A stretch of DNA of 64,000 nt from WYZ-LMO2 sp038731605 (GTDB lineage: Archaea; Halobacteriota; Archaeoglobi; Archaeoglobales; Archaeoglobaceae), in assembly GCA_038731605.1 (NCBI GenBank), contig JAVYQP010000002.1:124001-188000 (forward strand). Reading direction: 5' to 3'. Within the stretch, counting starts at the first letter, position 1; every line of letters begins with the position of its first letter. A program made the translations under genes and the position numbers. Under the pieces are notes generated by a model. It searched no databases. It saw only the letters and a program-made list of their open reading frames with translations, and had not been told where the DNA came from. Shown piece by piece: positions 42,104-51,249 of this stretch.

Positions 42104-43692
42104 AGGAAAGCCACACCCCCTTCGTAGACCTTTACCTTGAAGCCCATCGCTTTGAGGATCCTCGATGCAACGTAACTTCGAAGCCCAACGGAGCAGATAA
42201 TCGTTATCTCTGCATCTTTCGGCAACTCCTTTGCCCTTTCTCGAAGCTCGAGCAGTGGAATGTTTAACGCTCCGCTGATAGGGAATTTTTTAGCCTCTTC
42301 CCTACTCCTAACGTCTAAGAGAATTCCTTCGATTTTCCGTGTCGATTCAAGCAGTCCTTCTCGCTTGTTCATCGCAACATTCGCAGAAACTATGACTGGA
42401 TCCAGCGCTGGAGCGTATGGGGGAGCGTAGGCTAAGTCGAGGTTCGAAACCTCGTCGATGCTCAGTTTAGCGTAAATTGCGGTTGCAAAAACGTCGATTC
42501 TCTTGTCTACACCACTGTAACCAATTACCTGCGCTCCAAGGATCCTCGAGTCTTCGTTGACAACAAGCTTGATCCGCATGTTCGAAGCCCTTGGATAGTA
42601 GTGCGATCTGTCAAAAGCCGATAGAAGGACGGAGTAAGCTTTAAACCCATTTGAAATCGCTTCTCTTTCGCTTAGCCCAGTTTTCGCAACTGTAAGATCG
42701 AAAACCTTGAATATAGACGTCCCAAGGATTCCTGGGAACCTTACCCTTTTTCCCATGATGTTGTCCGCAATAACTCTGCCGTGTTTGTTTGCAACGTCCC
42801 CAAATGGAGCGTAAACCTTCTTCCCCGTTAGGATGTGCGTGTTCTCAACACAATCTCCGCCTGCGAAAATCCTTTCATCGCTCGTCTGCATGAACTCGTT
42901 TACCTTTATCGCACCTGTAGCGCCAATTTCGAGCCCTGATTTTACTGCGAGATCGACGTTTGGTTTGACTCCGACTGCTTGGACAACAAAGTCTGCCTCT
43001 ATTTCCTCGTCTGCAACGACCTTGAGCCTCTCCTTTGCCACGATGTCCTTTACCTTTGTCGCCAACCGAACTTCTACACCCTTCTCACGAATATGCGATT
43101 CCACGAGCTTTGCAATCTCAGTGTCGAGCGTTGGCGCAACTTGGTCGAGCGCCTCGAGAAGGGTTACATCTAAATCCAAAGATCTAAGAGCTTCGCAGGC
43201 TTCAAGCCCTATGAATCCTGCACCTATCACCACTGCTTTCTCGGCACCGTTTTCCCACAGCTCCAGTATTTTTTCAGCGTCTTCTGCGGAGAAAAGTGTC
43301 AAGATTCTTTCATCCGAGTTAAAAATCTTTATCGGCTTTGCTCCCGTTGCGATGACGAGGTAGTCGTAGTTTAGCTCGTCTTCTTTTCCGTTTCTCGAAA
43401 CCCTTAACACTCTCTTCTCTCTATCTATGCCAAGAGCCCTTGTTCTTGTCAGAACCTCGATGTTGAAGATCTTGCTGAAGTAGTTTTCATCCCTTACAAC
43501 GTCGTAAGTTGTTTTTCTCAGATCATCGACCTCGTGGATCTGCCCAGAGATGAAGTATGGCAGTCCACATCTTGCGAGCGAAATCTTCTCGCCTTCATCC
43601 ACAACCGTTATCTTCGCATCTTCGGACAATCTCCTTAGCCTTGAGGCGCATTTCAGCCCAGTCGCACCAGCGCCAACGATGACAACTTCCAT
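42100..43692 (-). CDS. CoA-disulfide reductase-like FAD oxidoreductase with C-terminal rhodanese domain
   Basis: A 530-residue flavoenzyme of the CoA-disulfide reductase/NADH oxidase family. FAD binds at VIVGAGATGLKCA; the redox Cys is in LARCGLPYF (about Cys42); NAD(P)H binds at VIGAGFIGLEACE; and the C-terminal FAD segment is IFAGGDC. About 90 residues at the end form a rhodanese domain with active Cys in IICSVGLRSY. Such fused enzymes reduce CoA-disulfides, CoA-persulfides or polysulfide. I start at ATG 43692, about 25 bases after TATA-like TTTTAATAG, rather than at 43713. Confidence 0.88.
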   Translation of the reverse strand: MEVVIVGAGATGLKCASRLRRLSEDAKITVVDEGEKISLARCGLPYFISGQIHEVDDLRKTTYDVVRDENYFSKIFNIEVLTRTRALGIDREKRVLRVSRNGKEDELNYDYLVIATGAKPIKIFNSDERILTLFSAEDAEKILELWENGAEKAVVIGAGFIGLEACEALRSLDLDVTLLEALDQVAPTLDTEIAKLVESHIREKGVEVRLATKVKDIVAKERLKVVADEEIEADFVVQAVGVKPNVDLAVKSGLEIGATGAIKVNEFMQTSDERIFAGGDCVENTHILTGKKVYAPFGDVANKHGRVIADNIMGKRVRFPGILGTSIFKVFDLTVAKTGLSEREAISNGFKAYSVLLSAFDRSHYYPRASNMRIKLVVNEDSRILGAQVIGYSGVDKRIDVFATAIYAKLSIDEVSNLDLAYAPPYAPALDPVIVSANVAMNKREGLLESTRKIEGILLDVRSREEAKKFPISGALNIPLLELRERAKELPKDAEITIICSVGLRSYVASRILKAMGFKVKVYEGGVAFL

Positions 43693-43787
43693 GGCAAAAG
43701 GAAAAGTGGGCACTATTAAAACTTGCTGAAATTGAATTTATTGAAAGGCGAAACTCTTAAATACAATTTTTCCCCAATCGTTTAAAA

Positions 43788-43862
43788 GGGTCCGTAGCTT
43801 AGACTGGTCAGAGCGCCCGGCTCATAACCGGGCGGTCGAGGGTTCAAATCCCTCCGGACCCA
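43788..43862 (+). tRNA. tRNA with anticodon CAT (tRNA-Met or tRNA-Ile2)
   Basis: A complete cloverleaf: acceptor GGGTCCG with CGGACCC, D arm AGCTTAGACTGGTCAGAGCG, anticodon stem CCCGG/CCGGG with loop CTCATAA, and T arm GAGGG TTCAAAT CCCTC, discriminator A. The anticodon is CAT. The sequence lacks the features of the archaeal initiator, so it is either elongator Met or the AUA-reading Ile2, in which C34 becomes agmatidine. The G1/A73 and GGG start resemble archaeal tRNA-Ile. TATA-like CTTAAATAC lies about 28 bases upstream. Confidence 0.93.
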
Positions 43863-43950
43863 ACTCTGAGCATAGGAGCTTTTGAGGTTCGCAGACTTGA
43901 GTGGGGAAGCTTAGGATAATTTGCGTAATGCGTTTAAAAAATAAAAGATT

Positions 43951-45882
43951 CTACTTCCCCCTCCAAGAGGGGCGTCTTCTCTGCACAAAAGCCCTCATAC
44001 CCTCCGCAAAATCCTCCGTTGGAATCAGCTCGGTTATCTCGTGCAATCCTTTTTCGAGAACGAATCTAAATACATCTCTGTAAGCTCTTGCGGTCTCCTT
44101 TATCGCCTTTGCGGAGAGGGGTGCGAGCCTCGCTACTTTGTTCACGAACTCCACGCCAGTTATCTCAAGCTGATCTTTTGGAACCACTAAATCAACAATG
44201 CCAAGCGCCTTTGCTTCTTCTGCATCCATCTGTTCCCCTGTGAGGCAGTATCTCATCATCCTCCTTCCGATCACCGCAATTCCGAGTGACGAAGCTATTG
44301 GTGGAATCGCCCCTATGAGACCTTCGGGAACTGAAAAAGTCGCTTCTTCGCTCGCAATTACGATGTCAAAGGCTAAGTTGAGCTCCAATCCGCCACCAAA
44401 GGCTATTCCGTTGACAAGGGAAATTATAGGTTTCTTGTAATTTGCGATTGTGTTGAGCAACGGTGTGGCGACGTTCACGAAGAAGTCTTTTCCATCTAAG
44501 AAGCTTTTCCACGAACCCATTACTGCGATGTCGTCTCCAGCGCAGAACGCTCTTCCTTTTCCAGTTATGACCACTGCCCTCACGTCTGGATCTTTCTCAG
44601 CTTGCACGAAAGCTTCGTTAAGCCCCTTCCACATCTCTTCGTTGAGAGCGTTCAGCTTCTCTGCACGATTCATCGTGATCATCGCGTAGTTGTCTCTTTT
44701 CTCGTAGATCACAGGTCCAAATTCCCTCTTTTCGTATTTCCACTTGTAGAATCCTTCCCCTGTCTTCTTTCCGAGCTTTCCTTCAGAGACCATGCTCGAT
44801 AGCAAAGGATCGACACTTTTACCTTCAAGTGCTTTTACAACGTTGTCAATGCCGAAATCATCTGCCATCTCGAGCAAACCCTTTGGATAAGCCATTCCAA
44901 AGACCATCGCCTTGTCTATGCTTTCTCTGCTCGCAACACCATTTCTGAGAAGCCACGCCGCCTCGTTTATCCCTGGAGCCAATAACCTCAGGGGATTTAA
45001 TCTGTAAGCAGACTTCGGAGATATCTTTGCTCTGCTGTAAAATCCTTCGTATTCGTAAAAGCCTTTGCCCGTTTTCATTCCAACTCTGTTCTCCTCAACC
45101 ATCTTTTTTATGATCTCCGGAACTTCTAAGTCCATTCCTCTCTTCCTGAGCTCGTTTATGACGTTGTATAGAACATCAACCCCGCTGAAGTCTGCGACTT
45201 CGAAGATCCCCATTGGCATTCCGATTCTGTATCGCACGACTGCATCAACTTCTTCTGGCTTGTAGCCTTCTTCCAATAGTCTCAAAGCCTCGCCAAAAAC
45301 CCTGACGTTTATCCTGTTGACGACAAAGCCCGGAACATCTTTTTCAACCACGATATAGTCCATTCCAATTGACTTGGCGAAGTCGATCGTTTTTCTCAGC
45401 GTTTCTTCGCTCGTCTTTTCGCCTTTTACGATCTCCACGAATTTGATCAGAACTGGTGGGTTGAAGAAGTGAAGTCCCACGACTTTATCTGCTCTCTTTG
45501 TAGCAGACGCTATGTCTGAGATCGGGATCGTGGAAGTGTTCGTCGAAAGTATAACTTCGGCTCTGCAGTTTTCATCGAGCGTTCTGAAAACCTCTTTTTT
45601 AATCTCAGTTCTCTCTACAACAGCCTCGATCACGAAGTCAACATCTCTTGAAGCTTCGGCTAAGTCTGTGGTCGTTCTTATTCTTTGCAAAACATCCATT
45701 GCACTCTTTATCTCTCTTTTTTCCTCGAGCTTTTTTAGACTCCAGCCGATTTTCATTTTTGCAGACTCGAGCACGTCTTCGGAGACATCTACCAAATATA
45801 CGCTGTGACCAGCGGTTGCACAAACAGTTGCGATCCCATGACCCATTGTTCCAGCTCCAACGACTAAGACTTTCATTTTCAT
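43951..45882 (-). CDS. 3-hydroxyacyl-CoA dehydrogenase / enoyl-CoA hydratase fusion
   Basis: A 643-residue bifunctional beta-oxidation enzyme. The N-terminal half is an L-3-hydroxyacyl-CoA dehydrogenase: VVGAGTMGHGIA for NAD, the catalytic His in VGLHFFNPP, and the PGFVVNRI segment. The C-terminal part (from about 400) is a crotonase: AFCAGDDIAVMGS and the oxyanion loop NGIAFGGGLELNLA with SVPEGLIGAIPP. It hydrates enoyl-CoA and oxidises the 3-hydroxyacyl-CoA, so could handle crotonyl-CoA to acetoacetyl-CoA. The ATG overlaps the stop of the upstream acyl-CoA ligase (ATGA); a longer open frame upstream is inside that ligase. Confidence 0.93.
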   Translation of the reverse strand: MKMKVLVVGAGTMGHGIATVCATAGHSVYLVDVSEDVLESAKMKIGWSLKKLEEKREIKSAMDVLQRIRTTTDLAEASRDVDFVIEAVVERTEIKKEVFRTLDENCRAEVILSTNTSTIPISDIASATKRADKVVGLHFFNPPVLIKFVEIVKGEKTSEETLRKTIDFAKSIGMDYIVVEKDVPGFVVNRINVRVFGEALRLLEEGYKPEEVDAVVRYRIGMPMGIFEVADFSGVDVLYNVINELRKRGMDLEVPEIIKKMVEENRVGMKTGKGFYEYEGFYSRAKISPKSAYRLNPLRLLAPGINEAAWLLRNGVASRESIDKAMVFGMAYPKGLLEMADDFGIDNVVKALEGKSVDPLLSSMVSEGKLGKKTGEGFYKWKYEKREFGPVIYEKRDNYAMITMNRAEKLNALNEEMWKGLNEAFVQAEKDPDVRAVVITGKGRAFCAGDDIAVMGSWKSFLDGKDFFVNVATPLLNTIANYKKPIISLVNGIAFGGGLELNLAFDIVIASEEATFSVPEGLIGAIPPIASSLGIAVIGRRMMRYCLTGEQMDAEEAKALGIVDLVVPKDQLEITGVEFVNKVARLAPLSAKAIKETARAYRDVFRFVLEKGLHEITELIPTEDFAEGMRAFVQRRRPSWRGK

Positions 45883-47570
45883 ACCCCCTGTCTCCCCTCT
45901 TTTTCCTTCTTTTTTATCTTTTCTATTTCTTTTTCTCTCAGAACTCTCCTCAAGAGCTTGCCCGAAGGGGTTCTTGGGAGAGCGTCTACGAATTCCACTT
46001 CTCTTATCCTCTTGTAGCCCGAAATCCTCTCTCTGACCCATTCGATGATTTCATCGGCGCTTACGCTTCCTTTGTATTCTGGTTTTAGAACGACGAAGGC
46101 TTTCGGTATCTCCCCTGCATCAGGGTCGGGCTTACCTATGACCGCCACGTCCTGAACCGCTTCGTGCTTCAAAAGCAGAGCCTCGAGCTCGAAGGGCGCT
46201 ATGGTGTAGCCCTTATACTTGATGACCTCCTTGATCCTGTCCTGAAATATCAAGAAGCCCTCCTCGTCTATGTAGCCTATGTCCCCAGTCCGGAAGAACT
46301 TTTTTCCTGTCTTTGGATCGATCCACCATGCTTTTGCATCTTCTTCGGGTCTCTTCCAGTAACCTTTGAAGATGTTTGGTCCCGAGATCACTATTTCCCC
46401 GCTCTTGTTGATGTCGTCGATCTCCTTTCCAGTCTCGATGTCAACTATCTTTAGTTCTATGTCGGGCAGAGGTATTCCTTGTCTCTCTGTCTTGTCAAGT
46501 CTTAGTGGTGGGTTGCTCGTGCACATTGGGCTTGCTTCAGTCATTCCCCAAACCTGATTGTGGAGCAAGTTGGGGTTGTTGCACTTCTCGGCCGCTACCT
46601 TTCTCATCCTATCTATCAAAGCCTTAGCCACCGGCCACGCTCCAGTTGCGAAGCACTTGAGAAATCTCCAATCGTAGTTCCTCGTTTCTTTGCTCTCGAG
46701 ATACGAGATAAGCAACGCATAGGCTGGTGGTACAGCCCAGGAAATCGTCGCCTGATACTTCTCTATGTTTTCTGCCAGTAGCATTGGATTGAACATTCCC
46801 ATTATGACGTATGTCCCGCCTACTCCGAGCAAGACGTTGAAGAAGCCGAACTCCGCCATGTGGAACATGGGCATACTCCCGACGTGTGTGTCCATGTGGC
46901 TAACGCCGAATGCGGTAGCCAACTGGATGGCGTTCGAAACCAAGTTGTAGTGCGTGAGCATCACGCCTTTTGGCGGACCAGTCGTTCCGCCGGTGTAGCA
47001 TATTGTCGCAACGTCTTCTACGGGATCAATGTTGCTCACCAAAGGCTTCGCTTCTCCTTGTTCGATGAGCCTACCAAGCCTGTGCGCCCCTTCGACCTCA
47101 CCACCAACAACTATGATCTTCTCGACCTGAACTTTTTCTCGGATACTCTGGAAAACATGGTAGAAATTGCTGTGGATAACGAGTGTTGAAACTTCTGCGT
47201 CTTTCAAGACAAACTCGAGCTCATACTCCTTATACATCCAGTTGATCGGAACTTGAATCGCCCCGAGCTTCCAGTTTGCATATGTGACCACAACGTAGTC
47301 AGGCGAGTTCGGAAGCATGACCCCAACTCTGCTTCCCTTGGAAATCCCGAGCTGGAGAAAAGAGTTCGCAAGTCTGTTCGTCAGCTCACCGAGCATGTTG
47401 AAGGTCATGGTGTCGGGTAAGTCGGAAGGAAACCTTGGCTCAGCGTATATCAGGGCGGTTTTCTCGCCATACTTCCTAACAGCGTTGTCCAAGTATTCTC
47501 CCAAGGAAATCTTTGGGTAGTAAAGCGAGGGGAAACCAATCCTGTAAGAGAGCTTCTTGATGTCCACCAT
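45879..47570 (-). CDS. AMP-forming acyl-CoA synthetase
   Basis: A 563-residue acyl-adenylate-forming ligase. The P-loop signature is YTGGTTGPPKGVML (about 192-205); later motifs are GMTEASP, the A8-like FRTGDIGYIDEEGF and the catalytic Lys region TPSGKLLRR near the C-terminus. It activates a fatty or hydroxy acid to its CoA ester at the cost of ATP to AMP. Translational coupling to the dehydrogenase/hydratase fusion shows a role in acid degradation. The chain length is not apparent. Confidence 0.92.
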   Translation of the reverse strand: MVDIKKLSYRIGFPSLYYPKISLGEYLDNAVRKYGEKTALIYAEPRFPSDLPDTMTFNMLGELTNRLANSFLQLGISKGSRVGVMLPNSPDYVVVTYANWKLGAIQVPINWMYKEYELEFVLKDAEVSTLVIHSNFYHVFQSIREKVQVEKIIVVGGEVEGAHRLGRLIEQGEAKPLVSNIDPVEDVATICYTGGTTGPPKGVMLTHYNLVSNAIQLATAFGVSHMDTHVGSMPMFHMAEFGFFNVLLGVGGTYVIMGMFNPMLLAENIEKYQATISWAVPPAYALLISYLESKETRNYDWRFLKCFATGAWPVAKALIDRMRKVAAEKCNNPNLLHNQVWGMTEASPMCTSNPPLRLDKTERQGIPLPDIELKIVDIETGKEIDDINKSGEIVISGPNIFKGYWKRPEEDAKAWWIDPKTGKKFFRTGDIGYIDEEGFLIFQDRIKEVIKYKGYTIAPFELEALLLKHEAVQDVAVIGKPDPDAGEIPKAFVVLKPEYKGSVSADEIIEWVRERISGYKRIREVEFVDALPRTPSGKLLRRVLREKEIEKIKKKEKEGRQGV

Positions 47571-47601
47571 TGCACATCCCCGGCTGTTTACTCCCCAAGC
47601 A

Positions 47602-49251
47602 CTACTTCGAGTAGTAATCCCTATACATTTCCCTCAGTGTTCTCTTGCTGAACTTTCCAACGCTTGTCTTCGGTATCTCATCGACGAAGAGGATGTCATC
47701 GGGTATCTGCCACTTTGCGAATCTCTTCGCAAGGTGTTCTTTTATCTCTTCCTTCGTTATCTTGCCCTTGTATTCCGGCTTTGGCACGACAATTGCGAGC
47801 GGTCTTTCTTGCCACTTCGGATGCGGAACTCCGATGACGCAAGCTTCGAAAACCTTCGGATGAGCCATTATGTAATTCTCAAGATCTACGCTACTTATCC
47901 ACTCCCCACCGCTTTTTACTAGATCCTTGAACCGATCCACGATCTTTATGTATCCATGCTCGTCTATCGTCGCTGCATCTCCGCTCCTCCACCACTTCCC
48001 TCTTTCGTCCTCTATGAACGACTCGAACGTCCTTGGGTCTTTGTAGTATTCCTCAATCACCCATGGACCACGAATGCAGAGCTCCCCGATCGTTTTTCCA
48101 TCCCAGGGCAGTTCTTTTCCATTCTCGTCAACGAGTTTTACTTCAATTCCAAAAACAGGAACTCCCTGTTTTCTCCTGATTTCCCACTTCTCCTCCTCGC
48201 TCAACTCCTCGAGCTCCGGCTTTATGAAATTGTAGCAAACAAGCGGGCTCGTTTCCGTTGCACCGTAGGCGTGGATTATTTCGATTCCAAACTCCTTCAA
48301 GCCCTTCATCATCGCCAACGGTGGCTCAGTGGCACCGCTGAACGCTCTAAGATTGAACTTAGGCTTTGGATCCATCTTTTGGAGATAGTTCAAGAGTGGT
48401 ATGAATATCGCAGGAGCCCCACCAGTTACGGTGACGTTCTCTTTTAACATCAGATCGACTATTGGCTTTAAATCGTCGAGCATGAATCTGCCCGGGAAAA
48501 CAATTTTTGCACCTGCAATCGTCGCTGCAAAAAATCCACCCCAGCCCTGAGCGTGGAACATAGGAACGATTTGCAGATAGACGTCTCTACTACTTATGTC
48601 TTGAGCAGTTAGAATTGCCAAGGAGTGCAAAACAATTGCCCTGTGGGAATAATAGACACCCTTTGGTTTGCCCGTAGTTCCCGAAGTGTAGCAGGCGAGG
48701 CATGCGGATCTTTCGTCGATCACTGGGAAATCGTATCTGTCATCTTGCTCCCTAAGTAAATCTTCGTAGCTGAACGTCTCGAAAAAGGTTTCGGGTGGCT
48801 TTCCATCGCTCATTACAACGAACTTCGCCTTTACTGCATCCAAAAGTGGTATGGCGAGCGGAAGTAGAGATTCGTCGATAAAGATGAGCTTTGTTCCACT
48901 GTGCTTCGCCACATAAGCCATTTCCTCAGGATGAAGCCTTAGATTCATCTCAAGCAAAACCGCACCAATTCCCGGAATCGCAAAGTAGAGCTCGTAAAAC
49001 CTGTGCGTGTTCCAGCTCAGAACCCCTATCCTATCCCCTACCTTCACACCCAAACTTTCGAGAGCGTTTGCGAGCTTTGAAACCCTTTTGAATGCCTCAG
49101 CGTAATTGTATCTGAACATAGTTCCGTCCAAACGCCTCGAAGCTATTTCTCTGTTCGGAAAGAACTTTGCGGCATGTCTAAGCATGTTTATAAGGTTTAG
49201 CTGGTAGTCATCCATCATTGTCGAGGGAAAACCCTTCACTATCATATCCAT
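47602..49251 (-). CDS. AMP-forming acyl-CoA synthetase (second copy)
   Basis: A 549-residue acyl-CoA ligase. Motifs: YTSGTTGKPKGVYYSH, AYGATETSP, WWRSGDAATIDEHGYIKIVDRFKDLVK-type core and PKTSVGKFSKR with the catalytic Lys at the end. It resembles medium/long-chain fatty acid:CoA ligases. It lies 31 bases upstream of the first ligase on the same strand, so all three genes may form one operon. TATA-like TTTTAAATAG (about 49280-49289) and absence of a ribosome-binding site suggest a leaderless start at ATG 49251; a GTG codon just before it (49254) is also in frame. Confidence 0.92.
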   Translation of the reverse strand: MDMIVKGFPSTMMDDYQLNLINMLRHAAKFFPNREIASRRLDGTMFRYNYAEAFKRVSKLANALESLGVKVGDRIGVLSWNTHRFYELYFAIPGIGAVLLEMNLRLHPEEMAYVAKHSGTKLIFIDESLLPLAIPLLDAVKAKFVVMSDGKPPETFFETFSYEDLLREQDDRYDFPVIDERSACLACYTSGTTGKPKGVYYSHRAIVLHSLAILTAQDISSRDVYLQIVPMFHAQGWGGFFAATIAGAKIVFPGRFMLDDLKPIVDLMLKENVTVTGGAPAIFIPLLNYLQKMDPKPKFNLRAFSGATEPPLAMMKGLKEFGIEIIHAYGATETSPLVCYNFIKPELEELSEEEKWEIRRKQGVPVFGIEVKLVDENGKELPWDGKTIGELCIRGPWVIEEYYKDPRTFESFIEDERGKWWRSGDAATIDEHGYIKIVDRFKDLVKSGGEWISSVDLENYIMAHPKVFEACVIGVPHPKWQERPLAIVVPKPEYKGKITKEEIKEHLAKRFAKWQIPDDILFVDEIPKTSVGKFSKRTLREMYRDYYSK

Positions 49252-49354
49252 CACTGAAAAATGTTGTCATTTTCTTCTATTTAAAACTTACAGTGCAGGG
49301 TGTGTCAGCGGGGAGAAAAAGTAAAACACTTTTCGGCTTAAAGTGCTGGCAATT

Positions 49355-50137
49355 TCAGTGCCACACCCTAAGGGTATAGTATCCAGTGAACATCCCGTAA
49401 ATAAGCCCAACACCGTGGGCAACTATGTTGATAAACCCAGATCCAACGATCAAATCACTCGGGAAAAGATTGTATATTGCTATGAAGTATACAAAAATCG
49501 TTAAAGCGAAAACTACCAATCTCAACTTTCCCTTCCTGCTTTTCGGGAGGCTGACTTTCGTAACATAGCTAAGCAAAACAAACGCTACGATGAACAGAGC
49601 TATGGGAGGCATGTAGGACAGCACATTTTGGAAGTAGCCAGCATATTGAAATGTGATCAGCGATGAAGTCAGTAGAATGAGAGATACCCAAAGCAACTTT
49701 CTTCTAAATGAATCTAAGAATCCAAGAAATCCAACCGACGCAGGGATTAATAACCCTACAACTGCAGACACAAACGTTGAAAGTCCACAGGACTGAATAG
49801 AGGCGAAGCTGTGCATTAAAAAAAGAATTAGGTTGTTGATCAAAGGCAAAAATACGAGCATAAACAGCAAGCTTTGAAAAAGCTCTCTTTCTTTGTCCAA
49901 GTTTCGGCAAATTAAGTATAAGATGATACCAACAAGGTTAAAGACAATGAGATTTCCCAAGAGATGCTCTTCATTGTTGTGGACAAAGTTGGAAGTGTAG
50001 TATTTTGCTATGGAAGCTAAATCGAGGTTCCCGTAGCTTGCGGATAACAAAGGCTTGAGTTCGGGTATGAGAAATATCAAAACGCAGACCGCATTCACAA
50101 CGAGAAAGTAGAGAAATATTGCACGTGCAAAATTCAT
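49355..50137 (-). CDS. Rhomboid-like membrane protein, possible intramembrane serine protease
   Basis: A 260-residue protein with six or seven hydrophobic helices. Rhomboid-like features are the HLLGNLIVFN segment (His58, Asn62), a Gly-x-Ser in SCGLSTFVSAVVG (Ser120) and AHGVGLIYGMFTG (His241) matching the catalytic-His helix pattern AHxxGxxxG. The Ser/His dyad suggests an active protease, but the sequence is divergent. I start at ATG 50137, about 25 bases after TATA-like TTTATATTTT; the longer open frame upstream is unlikely. Confidence 0.7.
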   Translation of the reverse strand: MNFARAIFLYFLVVNAVCVLIFLIPELKPLLSASYGNLDLASIAKYYTSNFVHNNEEHLLGNLIVFNLVGIILYLICRNLDKERELFQSLLFMLVFLPLINNLILFLMHSFASIQSCGLSTFVSAVVGLLIPASVGFLGFLDSFRRKLLWVSLILLTSSLITFQYAGYFQNVLSYMPPIALFIVAFVLLSYVTKVSLPKSRKGKLRLVVFALTIFVYFIAIYNLFPSDLIVGSGFINIVAHGVGLIYGMFTGYYTLRVWH

Positions 50138-50392
50138 GAGTTTTGTGCCTTTCAAAATATAAATCTTTCTCCGCTGATGGATTGAAGAAGTCCACACTGT
50201 GGAGCGAGATTGAGCGTAGGGTGCGAAGTTTTGTCCCTGAATGCAGTTCAAAGCTTGCCTATGAAGAGGAAAACGAAAAAGGTGATATCGGCATGTCTTC
50301 GGCATCTTTTAGCTTTTTTAGTGTCGATTTATAAGCTTGTCACTTTTCAAATATCCTGAAAATGGGAATAGAAAGCTAAAATTCAGAAGGAG

Positions 50393-51139
50393 CTATCGAT
50401 TTTCAATAAGCAAATCCTTCGCAAGCAACGCTGAACCTTTTGCAACCGCATAGTCGTCTCTTATCACCTTGAACTCTGGCTTAAAAACATCCGGGATCAA
50501 CCTCGAAATCTCCTTAGAAAGGATCTCTTCTTGTAGCCTTCCGCCAATTCTACCGCCGAAGGTAACGATTTCTGGGTTCAAAAGCATTATCGCAGTAGAT
50601 ACTGCAATGCAGAATAGCTTAAAGCCCTTAGTTTGATAAATCGAGCCGTTTTCAAGCTTTTCCTTTATATCTCTGATAGCCCAACCGCCGAAGTAACATT
50701 CGAGATGTCCATAGCCACCGCATTTGCACTTCCTTCGCCCACCAACGTAGGAATGCCCGAGTTCTCCAGCAAGTCCATCGCCATGGTAGATTTTGCCATC
50801 GATAACGATCCCTGTGCCAATTCCGGTGCCGACGGTGAGCGATAGGACATTCTTTTTCCCTGTAACCTTTGCGGAGTAATAGGCGAAGCAGTTTGCATCG
50901 TTTTCAACAACCTTTGGCTTGCTCGTTTCGACGTTCGGAATCCTTTCGAGATTTGGAGCGTTCACCGCTTTTCCCTTCTTAAACCAAACCGCAATCCCAA
51001 TACCAACCGCATCGTAGTCGAGATCTATTTTGCTCAAATCAAAATCCTTCGTTTTGAAGCTTCCGATCACTTCGAAGGTTTCGTTTTTTAGCAAAACAAC
51101 GTCTGTGTTCGTTCCACCGATGTCGATGCCGAGGATCAT
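50393..51139 (-). CDS. ROK family kinase
   Basis: A 248-residue ROK-type sugar kinase. The N-terminal phosphate motif is LGIDIGGTNTDVVLL; the catalytic Asp is in VVENDANCFA; the zinc motif is CKCGGYGHLEC; and TFGGRIGG lies near the C-terminus. It would phosphorylate glucose or another hexose with ATP. No helix-turn-helix precedes it, so it is a kinase rather than a repressor. I start at ATG 51139; upstream in-frame codons extend into a promoter with a T-rich TATA-like stretch. Confidence 0.9.
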   Translation of the reverse strand: MILGIDIGGTNTDVVLLKNETFEVIGSFKTKDFDLSKIDLDYDAVGIGIAVWFKKGKAVNAPNLERIPNVETSKPKVVENDANCFAYYSAKVTGKKNVLSLTVGTGIGTGIVIDGKIYHGDGLAGELGHSYVGGRRKCKCGGYGHLECYFGGWAIRDIKEKLENGSIYQTKGFKLFCIAVSTAIMLLNPEIVTFGGRIGGRLQEEILSKEISRLIPDVFKPEFKVIRDDYAVAKGSALLAKDLLIENR

Positions 51140-51249
51140 GGAAAAAGTGGTCATAGGCTTAAAAATGCATTGACATACTACTAACGAAATTTTTAACACC
51201 AAGTAACAACAAAAGAAAGATTTATCAATCGAAAGTGATCAAAAATCCT

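Noticed and set aside
42431..42453. Palindrome GAGGTTCGAAACCTC that resembles a tRNA T-arm
   Set aside because: It lies inside the CoA-disulfide-reductase-like coding sequence and no cloverleaf surrounds it.
50138..50392. Plus-strand frame 50143-50334 with a charged stretch between the rhomboid-like and ROK kinase genes
   Set aside because: It overlaps the minus-strand promoter of the rhomboid-like gene and has no start signal or known family; it might be a decayed gene fragment but cannot be supported.
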